This document shows positions 39,541 through 49,740 of a stretch of DNA of 64,000 bases, piece by piece. The DNA is from Closterium sp. NIES-65 (Eukaryota > Streptophyta > Zygnematophyceae > Desmidiales > Closteriaceae). How positions within the stretch are numbered: the stretch's first letter is position 1; every line of letters starts with the position of its first letter. The stretch is from NCBI GenBank assembly GCA_948144175.1, contig CANXME010000105.1, positions 1,426,001 through 1,490,000 on the forward strand, in the 5' to 3' direction. The notes beneath the pieces are model-generated. The model ran no database searches, was not told where the DNA came from, and saw nothing but the letters and a program-made list of their open reading frames with translations. The translations under genes were made by a program, and so were the position numbers.

Positions 39541-39727
39541 AGCCATGCTTAGCTAGGCTAGGGTGGGTGCAATATTAGAGGTTCCTGGGCCATGGGACTG
39601 CTACTGCGTGATTGTTTTCGCAATTTACTGTGATTTCTTCTCAAGATAGGCAGTCTCTTAGCGAAGCCATATCCGCAGTCTGATGGATTAGGGGAGGGGC
39701 ACGTAGTACAATCACGCAGTCGTCCGA
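39541..39727 (+). other. Gypsy leader or LTR remnant
   Basis: Non-coding sequence between hAT-2 and the Gypsy Met. It contains a 13-bp inverted repeat, ACTGCGTGATTGT at 39603-39615 and its complement at 39708-39720, enclosing 92 bp and ending 7 bp before the start codon. No LTR boundary or primer site could be fixed, because the 3' LTR lies beyond the window. Confidence 0.5.
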
Positions 39728-42700
39728 ATGCGATTGCGGTCAGGAAGGTGGATAGAAGTAGTCAGAACAACGCAAGGACAGGACGAGAGGATGATGGGAA
39801 GAGACGGGAATCAGCGGGAGAATGATCTGCCGCCAGGAGGCGGAGATGTAGAAGGCCAGACTGGGCCCAGTGAGGGAGCAACCGGCCCCAGGGGAGGTGC
39901 TCAGACCGGAAGCGCCGGCGGCGGAGGCAACGCGCCGACTGGATCGGAGGGAGCGCAGGGGCCGCAGGCGCGACCACGGTCGCAAATGGGTGGACCGGTG
40001 GGATATCAGCGCAGCGCCTCGTGGCAAGGCACGGAGGACGAGACGATGATACAGCGCTGGAAATACACTCAGCTGTCGAAGATAGAAGTGCCGGAAAGAT
40101 TCTCCGGCGATGCTCGACGAGGTTCGAGCCTGAAGAACTACATCATGCAGTTGGAAAATCTGCAAGTGCGATGGGCGAAGGATCAGCTGGACCCAGAGGA
40201 GTTCTTCCGAGGGCTGGCAAATACGCTGACCGGGGAGGCAGAGACCTATTACCGCATATCTCGCAAGGAGCTGCTGGAGTGGGCGGCGGGGCAGGCCCCG
40301 GGAGAAAGGGATCCTACGGCGAGGTTCCTAGCAATGTTACGAGAGCAATTTCCCGCGCAAACGGCAGAGCGAGTGGTCGAATTCCGGTCGTTCAGAAGGC
40401 GAGAGGGAGAATCGCTGCTGGCATACTACGGGAGGCTGGTGGAATTGGGGGAGGACATGAACTGTGGAGACCAGGGACGACTGATCGGGAAGTTCGTCCA
40501 TGGCCTGAGTCAACCACTGCGGCAGGATGTGGAAGTGCGGGTGTTCGAGCTGGGCGCGGAAGCGACGCTGAAAGAGGCGTACGAAATTGTTAAACGAGTG
40601 GAGACGGGACGCAGGCTCTACGAGGTCGAGAGAACGGCGGATCGGGGATCCAAGAGGAGACGGCCGGCATGGGCAGCCGCGTCCGCGTATCAGGAGGTGG
40701 AGGAAAGGGGAAGGGAAGAGACCCGACGTTGCCATAACTGTGGACAACCGGGACATATGCGCAGGGATTGCCGGAACCCAGCGGCATGTTCGCTCTGCGG
40801 GAGTCGCGAGCATTTGCGCCGGGACTGTCCGGGGGCCCCAGTGTGCGCACGCTGTGGAAGAAAGGGGCATCGGGAAGCAGATTGCTACGCAAACCGCAGG
40901 GACAGGCGAGGAGCTGAGGGAGGTGAAGATCGGCAGGCCATCATGGCGCGGCTGCGGGCGCAATTAGCAGAACTAGAAGCAGTGGAGGAGAAGCACCCGG
41001 CGATGGTGGCACAGGAAGAGGAAGACTCGGAAGAGCCAGAGTTCATGCTAATGGCACAACCCGCACGGGAGCGAGAGGAGCTAGGCCTGAGGAACGGCGC
41101 GCGCAGACAGCTCTTCAGGGAGGACGAAAGGCGGGAAGATGGCCCGAGGAGGAGGGCAAGCACAACCGAGGACAGAGAAGGAGCGGCATTTCGGCATCCG
41201 CGCGATCGCATGATCTGTCAGGCCACGGTACTGACGATCGAACCAGGGGCAATCACGATTGGGGGGCTACGAGCCCAGAGAGCCATAGTGGACACGGGAG
41301 CCGCACATGTGTTAATCGGCAAGCAATTGGCGGAGAAGCTCCAGCTGGACAAGGATGAGCGACTGATACCGGAGGGCTACTTGCTCATGACGGCGGATGG
41401 AGGAGAGGCGAAGTGGATGCCGAAAACTCGGCAGTCCATGGCCTTGGTGCTGAATCCGGGCACACCAGAGGAGTGCACGCTGAGGGTGCACTGCGGAGTG
41501 TCGGACTCTTTGGAGTTCGATCTGCTCATAGGGGTGGAGTACCTCTTTGGCATCGGCTCGACAATCTGCATGTGGGAGGAGAAGATGCAGTATCGCGTGC
41601 ACTATTGGAAGGATGATGGCCCCATTGGCACGTTACCAGTGCGCTTCGTAAGGAGAGAGCCGAGGGAAGCCTACCAGTGTACCGAAGCAGAACTGCGGGA
41701 AGAGCTAGGAGTACCCTCCTGGCAGCAAACCGTGAGGATGCAAACGCCAGCGGAGGGGACAGACGGGGACGACGGAGACCTAATGCGGATATGCACGGAC
41801 ACCAAGAAGCTACTGGGCCCCACGGTAGTATTGGAGCTCTTTGGCGGCATTGGCACGGGCTTAGCGGCAGTCCTGAAGGCTGGGGCCTACGTGGAGAAGT
41901 GGATACTGGTGGAATCAGACATGGAGTCGGTGAAGATGGCATGGAATCACGCGAAGCAGCTGCAAAGGAGATACCCGCACCAGCTGACGGCCTTGGCGTT
42001 GGAACAAAGCACGTACACTCAGGCCTGCGACATACGGATGGTGACGGAGCATACCATAAGGGGATGGGGGAAGATTGATGTGGTCGTTGCGGGCTGGGAG
42101 TGTCAGGGATATTCGCGGGCAGGGGCAGGCAGAGGCATGAGGGACGAAAGGAGCAGCCTTTTCAGGGAGTTAGTGCGAGTGCTGCGAATCCTCAAACGAG
42201 TGCAGGGGGAAGTGCTCTACATTGTGGAGAACGTGGACATGGAGGGGGATGTGCGGGAACAGATCCAAGTGGCACATGAGGAAGTGACGGGGGTGCTGGG
42301 CCCGGGGATTGTAGTGGATGGGGCGCAGACGGGCAGCCGAGCACACAGGGTGCGCCGCTACTGGACGAATGGAGTAACAAACGCAGCCCTGCAGTACCGC
42401 TTGTCACTGATGGAACGCCCCGTGCCCTTGTTGGTGGAAGACATCCTTGAAGTGGGGAGGATGCCCGCACCGGTAACACAGCCAGATCATCCGACGCAGT
42501 TCGCATGTAACGAGATAGGGAAGCCGCGGCGGGCTTGGCCCACGTTTGTGTCATACGAGGGCGCAGTGGCCTTTAAGATGCACGGGGAAGACCCGGGGCC
42601 AGGAATGGTGTACGACTGTACAGCGGGAGAATGGCAAGAACCGACAGCGCTAGAGCGGGAATTGGCCATGGGTTTCATGGAAGATGCGACCGCACATCCA

Positions 42701-43468
42701 GAGGTGACGGAAACAGCGAGGAGGCGTGCACTGGGGAGAGCCATGGACTTGAACGTCATGCACTGGCTGGTGGCGACGATCCGGATGTATCACTCACAGC
42801 TTCGGTGGGAGCGCAAACGAGACAAGGCGGCAGCAGTGCAGCCACCCACGGAGCGCTCGGTTGCTAAAGAGGCCCTCGCTAGGGCCATGCTGGGAGAGAT
42901 GCACGAGAATGATGTGGTCCAGCACCAGTTGGGGCATCCGCTGGAGAAGAGGTGGGTGTATCCGTGGGAAGCGGAGGACGAAGTACCAGCGGTGTATGCA
43001 GAACCAACCCAGAGCGAGCTGCCAGCCGCACGGGAAGAGGCAGCCGTGAACAAGAAGCGAGAGGACTTGGACTGGGTGGAGGAGGCCATCGAGAGGCAGC
43101 GGAGAAGGGAGAGCTATGAGCGTGAGTTCGGATCAGGAGAATTCGCCCTGATGGCGGCAACGAAGGAGGTAGGAGCAGAGACGAAGACACAGGGAGAGCG
43201 ATCGCAAGAGAAGGCACAGGGCCAACCAACGGAGCCAGCGAAGGCTGAAGGGTCAGCGCGGGGGATGAGGGAGAAGGAGCCAGCGGCACCAGCAGCAGCA
43301 GAGCATCAGTGGGAGATCGGAGATGGCGTCACCGAAGAGGACGCGGCAGAACTAAGGAGGGTGCTTGCGAAACATCGGGAGGCGTTCGCTTACACACTGA
43401 AGGAGGTGGGCAGGTGCAACATGGCGGAAGTCAGCATCGAGTTAACCACTGAGATTCCAGTGTACTAG
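39728..43468 (+). CDS. Gypsy Gag-protease-cytosine methyltransferase polyprotein, copy 1
   Basis: 1,246 residues. Gly/Gln-rich start; Gypsy Gag (WKYTQLSKIEVPERFSG; FRSFRRREGESLLAYYGRLV) about 100-300; three CCHC knuckles from residue 335 (CHNCGQPGHMRRDC, CSLCGSREHLRRDC, CARCGRKGHREADC); aspartic protease IVDTGAAHVLIG (Asp 522). A C5-DNA methyltransferase domain spans about 695-1020: motif I LELFGGIGTGLAAVLKAG, motif IV VVAGWECQGYSRAG (Cys 792), motif VI YIVENVD (Glu 834), motif VIII QTGSRAHRVRRYW (867-879), IX/X ERELAMGFMED and LGRAMDLNVMHWL. Spacing and the DIRMVTEHTIRGWG segment resemble DNMT3. A charged linker then leads to the start of RT (AKHREAFAYTLKEVG) before TAG. It would modify DNA at C5 of cytosine if active; the target is unknown. 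Confidence 0.9.
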   Translation: MRLRSGRWIEVVRTTQGQDERMMGRDGNQRENDLPPGGGDVEGQTGPSEGATGPRGGAQTGSAGGGGNAPTGSEGAQGPQARPRSQMGGPVGYQRSASWQGTEDETMIQRWKYTQLSKIEVPERFSGDARRGSSLKNYIMQLENLQVRWAKDQLDPEEFFRGLANTLTGEAETYYRISRKELLEWAAGQAPGERDPTARFLAMLREQFPAQTAERVVEFRSFRRREGESLLAYYGRLVELGEDMNCGDQGRLIGKFVHGLSQPLRQDVEVRVFELGAEATLKEAYEIVKRVETGRRLYEVERTADRGSKRRRPAWAAASAYQEVEERGREETRRCHNCGQPGHMRRDCRNPAACSLCGSREHLRRDCPGAPVCARCGRKGHREADCYANRRDRRGAEGGEDRQAIMARLRAQLAELEAVEEKHPAMVAQEEEDSEEPEFMLMAQPAREREELGLRNGARRQLFREDERREDGPRRRASTTEDREGAAFRHPRDRMICQATVLTIEPGAITIGGLRAQRAIVDTGAAHVLIGKQLAEKLQLDKDERLIPEGYLLMTADGGEAKWMPKTRQSMALVLNPGTPEECTLRVHCGVSDSLEFDLLIGVEYLFGIGSTICMWEEKMQYRVHYWKDDGPIGTLPVRFVRREPREAYQCTEAELREELGVPSWQQTVRMQTPAEGTDGDDGDLMRICTDTKKLLGPTVVLELFGGIGTGLAAVLKAGAYVEKWILVESDMESVKMAWNHAKQLQRRYPHQLTALALEQSTYTQACDIRMVTEHTIRGWGKIDVVVAGWECQGYSRAGAGRGMRDERSSLFRELVRVLRILKRVQGEVLYIVENVDMEGDVREQIQVAHEEVTGVLGPGIVVDGAQTGSRAHRVRRYWTNGVTNAALQYRLSLMERPVPLLVEDILEVGRMPAPVTQPDHPTQFACNEIGKPRRAWPTFVSYEGAVAFKMHGEDPGPGMVYDCTAGEWQEPTALERELAMGFMEDATAHPEVTETARRRALGRAMDLNVMHWLVATIRMYHSQLRWERKRDKAAAVQPPTERSVAKEALARAMLGEMHENDVVQHQLGHPLEKRWVYPWEAEDEVPAVYAEPTQSELPAAREEAAVNKKREDLDWVEEAIERQRRRESYEREFGSGEFALMAATKEVGAETKTQGERSQEKAQGQPTEPAKAEGSARGMREKEPAAPAAAEHQWEIGDGVTEEDAAELRRVLAKHREAFAYTLKEVGRCNMAEVSIELTTEIPVY

Positions 43469-43567
43469 CGGCGGCGGAGGATGACAACAGAAGAACTACA
43501 GATCTGCACAGAGAAGTGCCAAGAGCTGATGGAAGCCGGGTTCATACGGAAATCCAACTCTGAATAC
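43469..43567 (+). pseudogene. Gypsy RT start, truncated at the duplication joint
   Basis: In frame after the TAG: RRRRMTTEELQICTEKC, then the first RT residues up to KSNSEY, where the sequence jumps to hAT-1 3' sequence at 43568. Copy 1 therefore has no RT or RNase H. Confidence 0.88.
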
Positions 43568-43980
43568 GGGAGAGGGCAGGGATAGCACGGGAAATGAGGC
43601 CCTAGAGGAGGAAGAGTGGGCACAACGACAGGCTAAGGGAAGAGAAGATGATGATGACAAGCAGGCCTCATCAGATGATGATTACTGAACTCACCCTGAC
43701 CCAGAGTCATGCTGGATGCAATGCATAGCTAGCTAGCAAGCAAGATAGGCTTTGGTTTACAATATTGAAGGCTGTTTGCGACCTTCATAGAGTTTTTAAG
43801 TTTAAAAAATCAGCTTCACTACTATCAGCCTTTTTCTACAGGTGACACTGATGCATCAGACTTTTTTTTTAAGTAACACTGAACTTTTAGGCTTTTTTCC
43901 TAGGCGACCCCGTTGATCAGGGTCTAGGGCCAGAGGGACCCTGATACCCTTACGTGCCTCAAAGTGAATCTGAGGGCCTG
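43568..43980 (+). mobile_element. hAT-1 3' fragment, duplicated
   Basis: The last 413 bp of hAT-1, including the acidic tail sequence and the right terminus GAGGGCCTG, are present here without the rest of the transposon because the duplication starts inside it. Confidence 0.93.
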
Positions 43981-44062
43981 CTTCTCAGCCCAACATGGTA
44001 TGAGAGCAGTTAGAGTTTAAGATCATTTTCTCTCTCAATACTTAAATACAAAGAAAGAAGAC

Positions 44063-45454
44063 ATGTCTGCAAGGAAGGAGAGGAGCTCCTCCAACGGCTC
44101 CCCAGGCACTACTCCTACTCCACCTCCTGCCTCTGGCCTACAGACAGAGGAAGGCACTACCGCAAGACCAGCAGCTGGGTCCACGGAAACACCAGCAGGC
44201 TTCGATTCAAACATGATGGAGAAATTTTTCTCCTTCATGTCCTTCTACGAGCAACACCAGCAAGGAGTGCCTGCGCAGTCAAACAACAGCAACAACAACA
44301 ACAACAATGTTACTCCGATGAGCCTCGACGGCTCATCCTATGCACGCGGGATGCAACAACAACAACAGCAACCTACCTTTGCGCCGTACGAGCCCCAACG
44401 TGGCTCCGTCAGCTTCATGCCGCAACCGCAACCTGCATCGGGACAAGAAAAGACATTGGACGCGTTACAGGTCCAGTCGCAATTCGCGCACGTTCTCAAG
44501 CTGCAAACGACCAAGCCTTTCGACGGGAAAGACTTCTTCACCTGGTCGTTCGAGTTCGAATTGATGATGGAAGGAGCACAGATTCTCGGCTTCTTCGACG
44601 GGTCCCTGCCATATCCGACAAACGGGACACAATATGAGAAGCAGCAGTATACATATCAATCGATGATGGCGTACACGATTCTGCTGAGGAACATCACCCC
44701 AACCCAGCAGCAGAACATCAGGACTTACCGAGGCTACGGGAACTCCGCGGAGCTCGCGTACAACCACCTGAAGAACCTGTATCAAGCAACAGAAAGCGTA
44801 AACCAAAGCAGGTTAATGGCGCAGTTGACAACGATTGAAATGAAACCAGGCGAGAAAGGCATGGCTTATATCAGCCGCTGCCGCGAACTGCGCGATAAGC
44901 TTCTTCGATGCGGCGGGTCAATTTCAGAAGACGCCTTTGACACGGTGGTCATCGGCGGTCTCGGCCCCCACTGGCGCTCCACTCGCGCCATATTACGAGC
45001 ACACGGGAGGATCTCCGAAGCGGCACTCTGCGCCGAAATTCATGCTGAGCAGCAGGATATGGACCTGCAAGAAGAAAGGCACAAGAAGAAAACATTAGCA
45101 CCAGAGTTTGCGTTTCACACTCAGCGACGAAACAACAATCGACAACAGCAACAAGTGAAGACGGTACCTCCGTTCTGCCACATCTGCAAAACCTCGGGCC
45201 ATCCTCGCACGCATTGCCCGTCTCGTCAGACGACACCACAGCGACAACTGCGGCCTTCAAGCTCCCAAGTTGCTTCAACGCAAGCAACTCCGACGACCGC
45301 ACACCAAGCTTCAACGACTTCATCTGGACAACCTGCACAAGGAGCAAGAAATATTGTTAACTGCATGGTCAAGATAAACGACTCTTGCACAACAAAGTCA
45401 CCACCGTACTACTCACCCGAAGATCAACTTGACAACAGCACGCCTCGCCGCTAA
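44063..45454 (+). CDS. Copia-A Gag, copy 2
   Basis: 463 residues identical to the product at 24761 except one Arg to Gly change (PTNRTQ to PTNGTQ). Zinc knuckle CHICKTSGHPRTHC is intact; ends in the same TAA. Confidence 0.87.
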   Translation: MSARKERSSSNGSPGTTPTPPPASGLQTEEGTTARPAAGSTETPAGFDSNMMEKFFSFMSFYEQHQQGVPAQSNNSNNNNNNVTPMSLDGSSYARGMQQQQQQPTFAPYEPQRGSVSFMPQPQPASGQEKTLDALQVQSQFAHVLKLQTTKPFDGKDFFTWSFEFELMMEGAQILGFFDGSLPYPTNGTQYEKQQYTYQSMMAYTILLRNITPTQQQNIRTYRGYGNSAELAYNHLKNLYQATESVNQSRLMAQLTTIEMKPGEKGMAYISRCRELRDKLLRCGGSISEDAFDTVVIGGLGPHWRSTRAILRAHGRISEAALCAEIHAEQQDMDLQEERHKKKTLAPEFAFHTQRRNNNRQQQQVKTVPPFCHICKTSGHPRTHCPSRQTTPQRQLRPSSSQVASTQATPTTAHQASTTSSGQPAQGARNIVNCMVKINDSCTTKSPPYYSPEDQLDNSTPRR

Positions 45455-48400
45455 TCTCTTCAACCGAACCCAACGTACGCCGCCATCGCTCAAAGCGAAC
45501 CGTCCGGCCAAGACACTTGGTTCTTGGATAGTTGCTGCGGACAACACATGTGCTCCTCCGGGCGCTTCGTACAACGCGAACATCGACTCCAGAGAGAAGT
45601 AGTCATCACGGTCGCCAACAATCAAAACCTGCGCACACGAAGACAAGGAGTGGTTCAGCTTCAGTCACAAGAAACAAACGTCATACTACACATGTCAAAG
45701 GTACTTATCGCGGAGGGACTCGGCTACAACTTACTGAGTGTTAGCCAGTTGATGGCGAAAGGAATACACTTGGAAGCTGACAGCACCACCCAGGAGTTCA
45801 AGTTGTACCACGGGAAGGGCGGTCTTTACATCGGAAAGGCGGTGTTAAAAAACAATGTCTTCGTCCTCGACTTTGTCCCCGACTTGGGCACTGCCGACAG
45901 CGACGCCATCGTCAACTTCACCGATTGGACGCATCCCCCAGATCTCGATCCCGACTTCAGCCCGGGAGGTTTCTGGTACTCACACACCATTCCTGAAGCA
46001 GAACGAACACGTGCATTAGCAACAATTCGACAATCGGCAGCAGCAGAGACAACATCGGCAGCAGCAGAGACAACATCGGCAGCAGCAGAGACAACATCGG
46101 CAGCAGCAGAGACAACGTCGGCAGCAGCAGAGACAACATCGACAGCAGCAGAGATAACATCGACAGCAGCAGAGACAACATCGACAGCAGCAGAAACATC
46201 ATCGGCAGCAACAGGACCAACTACACCAGTCATCGTCGAAGAAGAACCTCCAACACCCGCACAGCAACTGAACCCGACTCAACGAGAAGTTCACAGAAGC
46301 GCCAATCTCGTCGCCAGCTTCTACTCCAACTCCGACGCATATCAACGTTCACCCGGACACCGCGCCTCCGAAGACATCTGGCACGCACGCACAGGACATC
46401 CAAGTAACACGTTGTTAAATAATACGATACGAGCAGGAGTGCTAGACAAAGACTCGCTACTACTACTCAACGGCAGAGAACTTCAACGTGCACGGGGGAC
46501 TTGCCTCATCTGCCCGAGGCCAACTTACCACATCGACCTTTTTCTTCTCACCACAACCCGAGCGCACCTGCATACGCACCACTCGAAAAAGTCTACAGCG
46601 ACATCCTCTACAATCGAGAACCAGGCCAAGTAACCTATAATTACACGATTACCTTCATCGACGCTGCCACTCGATACGTCTGGCATCGCAACCTACCCAG
46701 CCGCGACATGGCACTCGCAGCATTCGCCGCTTGGCTACCGGTAGCAGAAAGGGAATCAGGAACGCAGCTGAAAAGCTTCCAGTCAGACGGAGGTGGCGAA
46801 TACACCTCTCAGCGCTTCAAGCAGTACCTGGCGGAAAGGGGGATCAAGCAACTCCTCTCCCTTCCCTACGCACATCAGCACCAGGGTGTTGCAGAAAGAA
46901 TGAACAGGACCCTGTAGAACAGCATGCGCAAACTACTACGTGGCATGCGGCTACCCAACCACCAGTGGCCAGCAGCAATGGACCATGCTGTCATGCTGCA
47001 CAACTTGATTTCGTCGTCGTCACTCCCGAACAACGCATCACCGCATCTGCTGTGGACAGGAAAACAGGGCAGCACAAAAATGTTACGAGTATTTGGGTGC
47101 ATGGTACAGTACCAACCCCCAGAAGCACGAGCGGGAAGATTTTCGCAAAGAGCACAGTGGGGACTACACCTCGGCATCGAGAAAAATTACAACGCGTGGA
47201 GAATCTTCGACGTCCACACAAAAGAAACAGTAGCAGCACGTGATGTGATCTTCTACAAACGACTCACCCTTCAGACGTACCTCGCCAACTTGCACGAGAA
47301 TCGGGACCCCACAGGTGGCTTTCGTGGTGACCGAGCCTTCGCCTCAGCAGCGGACGAAGCAGACTGGGATGAACAGAACGTCGACAACGCATCGGAGGAA
47401 GCCGGACCTCTCCCGTACTGCTCCGTCGATGTGCCCATGGATGAGGATAATCCTCGCGACAGTAACAACGCCGAAGTCTTCTACCACTTCGCCGACAACG
47501 GTTACGTAACACCTGCGATAGTCAACACCAACGAAGCATAAAGGATAGGGCCAAATTTCATCCCCAACCCAGAAGCGGGAGACGAAGCAGCTTATCCCGA
47601 GGATCCAGAACTCCCTCGATACTCACAGACTGGGCTACAAATCCTTGGCCTCGTCACTGCAGTCCATGGGACCGCCGGCAACACTCTTCCTAAAGAGCCT
47701 GCGACAGTTCAGCAGGCTCTCGGGGGGGAACACAGGGAAAAATGGCGTGAAGCCATGGACAGGGAATTAAAGGCATTGGAGGAACGCAACACCTAGAAGG
47801 TCGTTCCCGCAAGCGTGGCAAGGAACAAGACCATTCTTACCGGGAAGTGGGTCTTCCGCATCAAAACAAAAGCTGACGGCACAATCGAGAAGTTCAAAGC
47901 ACGCTGGGTCGTGCGTGGATTCGACCAGGAACAAGGACGAGACTTAACCGAGACCTTCGCCCCAGTTAGTCGACATACCTCTCTCCGCATTCTTCTCGCC
48001 GTCGCCGCCATGAAGAAGAAGAAGCTGCGACAGATTGATGTCGCCAATGCCTTCCTCTACGCACCTGTCGACGCCGACATCTTCGTCGAGCTCCCTCACG
48101 GTACACACGGGGAACCCAATCAAGTCTGCCAACTGCTAAAGTCCCTCTACGGAATCAAGCAGGCCCCACGGCTGTGGCAACAGCACCTGCACACCCGCCT
48201 CATCCGCATCGGATTCCGCCAACTGCCTCATGACCAGGGCATGTACCGACTCACTAAAGGTGCCAACTACATCCTACTCATCGTCTACGTCGACGATCTC
48301 CTCTACATCGGCTCCACCGACGACGTCACCACCTGGTTCGAAGGGGAGCTGCAGAAAGATCTCACGCTCACAGTTTCTTCTACCGTCACGCAGTACCTTG

Positions 48401-49298
48401 GACTCAACATCCGCGAAGAAGAAAACGCAATCTATCTAAGCGCCGAGAAATACGCCGACACGATCGCCAAGCGCTTCTCGCTCACCCCTACCGCTATCGC
48501 CACGCCATACCGCTACACGGCAGGAAACGGCCAAGGAAACTCCACCCTACTAAAAACCGCCGGAATACGCGACTACCAGCGAAAACTGGGCTGTCTGCTC
48601 TTCGCAGCCGTCACCTGTCGCCCGGATCTATCCTACTCCGCGAGTCAACTCGCTACCTACCTCAAGAAGCCTGAAGCAGATCACATGTCAGAGCTTGATC
48701 GCGCACTGCACTACTTCGTGAGCACACCGACAATCGGCCTAACTTACTACAAGGGCGAAGCTACGACGACGAAACTAATCGGCTACGTCGATGCTGACCA
48801 TGCCGGCGATTCTGATAACAGGCGTTCTCGTACCGGCTACGTCTATCGTCTCGAGCCTATCGGGTCTATCTCCTGGCAGTCGAGTAAGCAGGAACTAATC
48901 GCTCTCTCTTCAGCTGAAGCAGAATATATCGCCCTCTGCTCAGCCACCAAGGAAGGACTCTACCTTCGCGAACTGCTGGAAGAAGCAAAGTTAGCTGAGT
49001 TACCCAGCTTCACCCTGCACTGCGACAACCAATCTGCAATTCGCATCGCCAAAAAAAAAACGGATTCGCGAACAGAACGAAGCATATCGCTCTGCGATAC
49101 TTCTTCGTGAAAGACGAGATCGAGAAAGGAAGACTCGAGTTATCTTACTGTCCCACGTCCGAGATGGCAGCCGACTATTTGACCAAGAAGCTCGGAAAAC
49201 AGAAGTTCGAGTACTGCATGCTGCTGACTGGACAAGGCCACGTCACCATCAGCGACACTCTAGAAGCGAAGGGGAGTGTTGGGAACAATAAGTCTTAA
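45455..49298 (+). pseudogene. Copia-A pol, copy 2 (protease, integrase, RT, RNase H)
   Basis: Open pieces 45524-46633, 46501-46917, 46924-47541, 47815-49110 and 49107-49298 carry the same domains and lesions as copy 1. In RNase H the 10-A run leads to a stop at 49110 shortly after IRIAKKK. The C-terminus (DYLTKKLG) is in the next frame. Neither 9 nor 10 A keeps the frame. Confidence 0.87.
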
Positions 49299-49712
49299 GG
49301 CGCCTCTGTCGTGTCGAAGCTCAGGACTCAAAGCGAAGCAGTCCAAATCGAAGCATCGCGAGTCAACCCTCGGAGGTTGGGGTAACCGCCTGGAGGTTAC
49401 GCGAAGGTCAAAGGTCAGCGACCTTTGACTTGACCAATACAGTGCGACAGCAAGGACACACAACTGACTCGACATTGAGCAGTTGCCCGAGTCGCACTAT
49501 ATCGAATCGCAACAGTAAAACGGTTTAAATCTATCTATTCGTATTCCTTGTACTCTTATATAAACCTTGTATTTGCTTGTTTAATACAACTTACTTTGCT
49601 CTCACATACTAGTGCAAGGTGGTTCAACCACTCTGTATTACAACGCTTCCGCTATTACAATCCTACTCAGTCCTTAAACTCTACAAAGATCCTAGGGCTT
49701 CTCAGCCCTACA
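49277..49712 (+). repeat. Copia-A 3' LTR, copy 2
   Basis: 436 bp, one difference from 29974-30409 (C at 49650, matching the older 5' LTR at 18658). TATA box at 49557-49564. Confidence 0.95.
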
Positions 49713-49740
49713 AAATCAACTGCTCGGACAGAGGCAACTG

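Larger units (their letters stand above)
24266..43567 (+). repeat. 19.3-kb segmental duplication, unit 1
   Basis: The block from within the hAT-1 3' tail to within the Gypsy RT start, 19,302 bp, reappears directly adjacent as 43568-62870. The offset is 19,302 up to the A run at 29749 and 19,303 afterwards. Confidence 0.95.
43989..49712 (+). mobile_element. Copia-A copy 2, lacking its 5' LTR
   Basis: Begins with only the last 7 bp of the 5' LTR (43989-43995) and the PBS, then the full interior and a 3' LTR (49277-49712). The same Gag TAA, integrase frameshift, TAGs and TAA are present as in copy 1, so the decay predates the duplication. The A run in RNase H is one base longer. Without a 5' LTR it has no promoter of its own. 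Confidence 0.93.

Noticed and set aside
41800-42840. Bacterial restriction-modification contamination
   Set aside because: The methyltransferase motifs are in frame with Gypsy Gag, zinc knuckles and protease, and lead into Gypsy RT, so the domain belongs to the retrotransposon.
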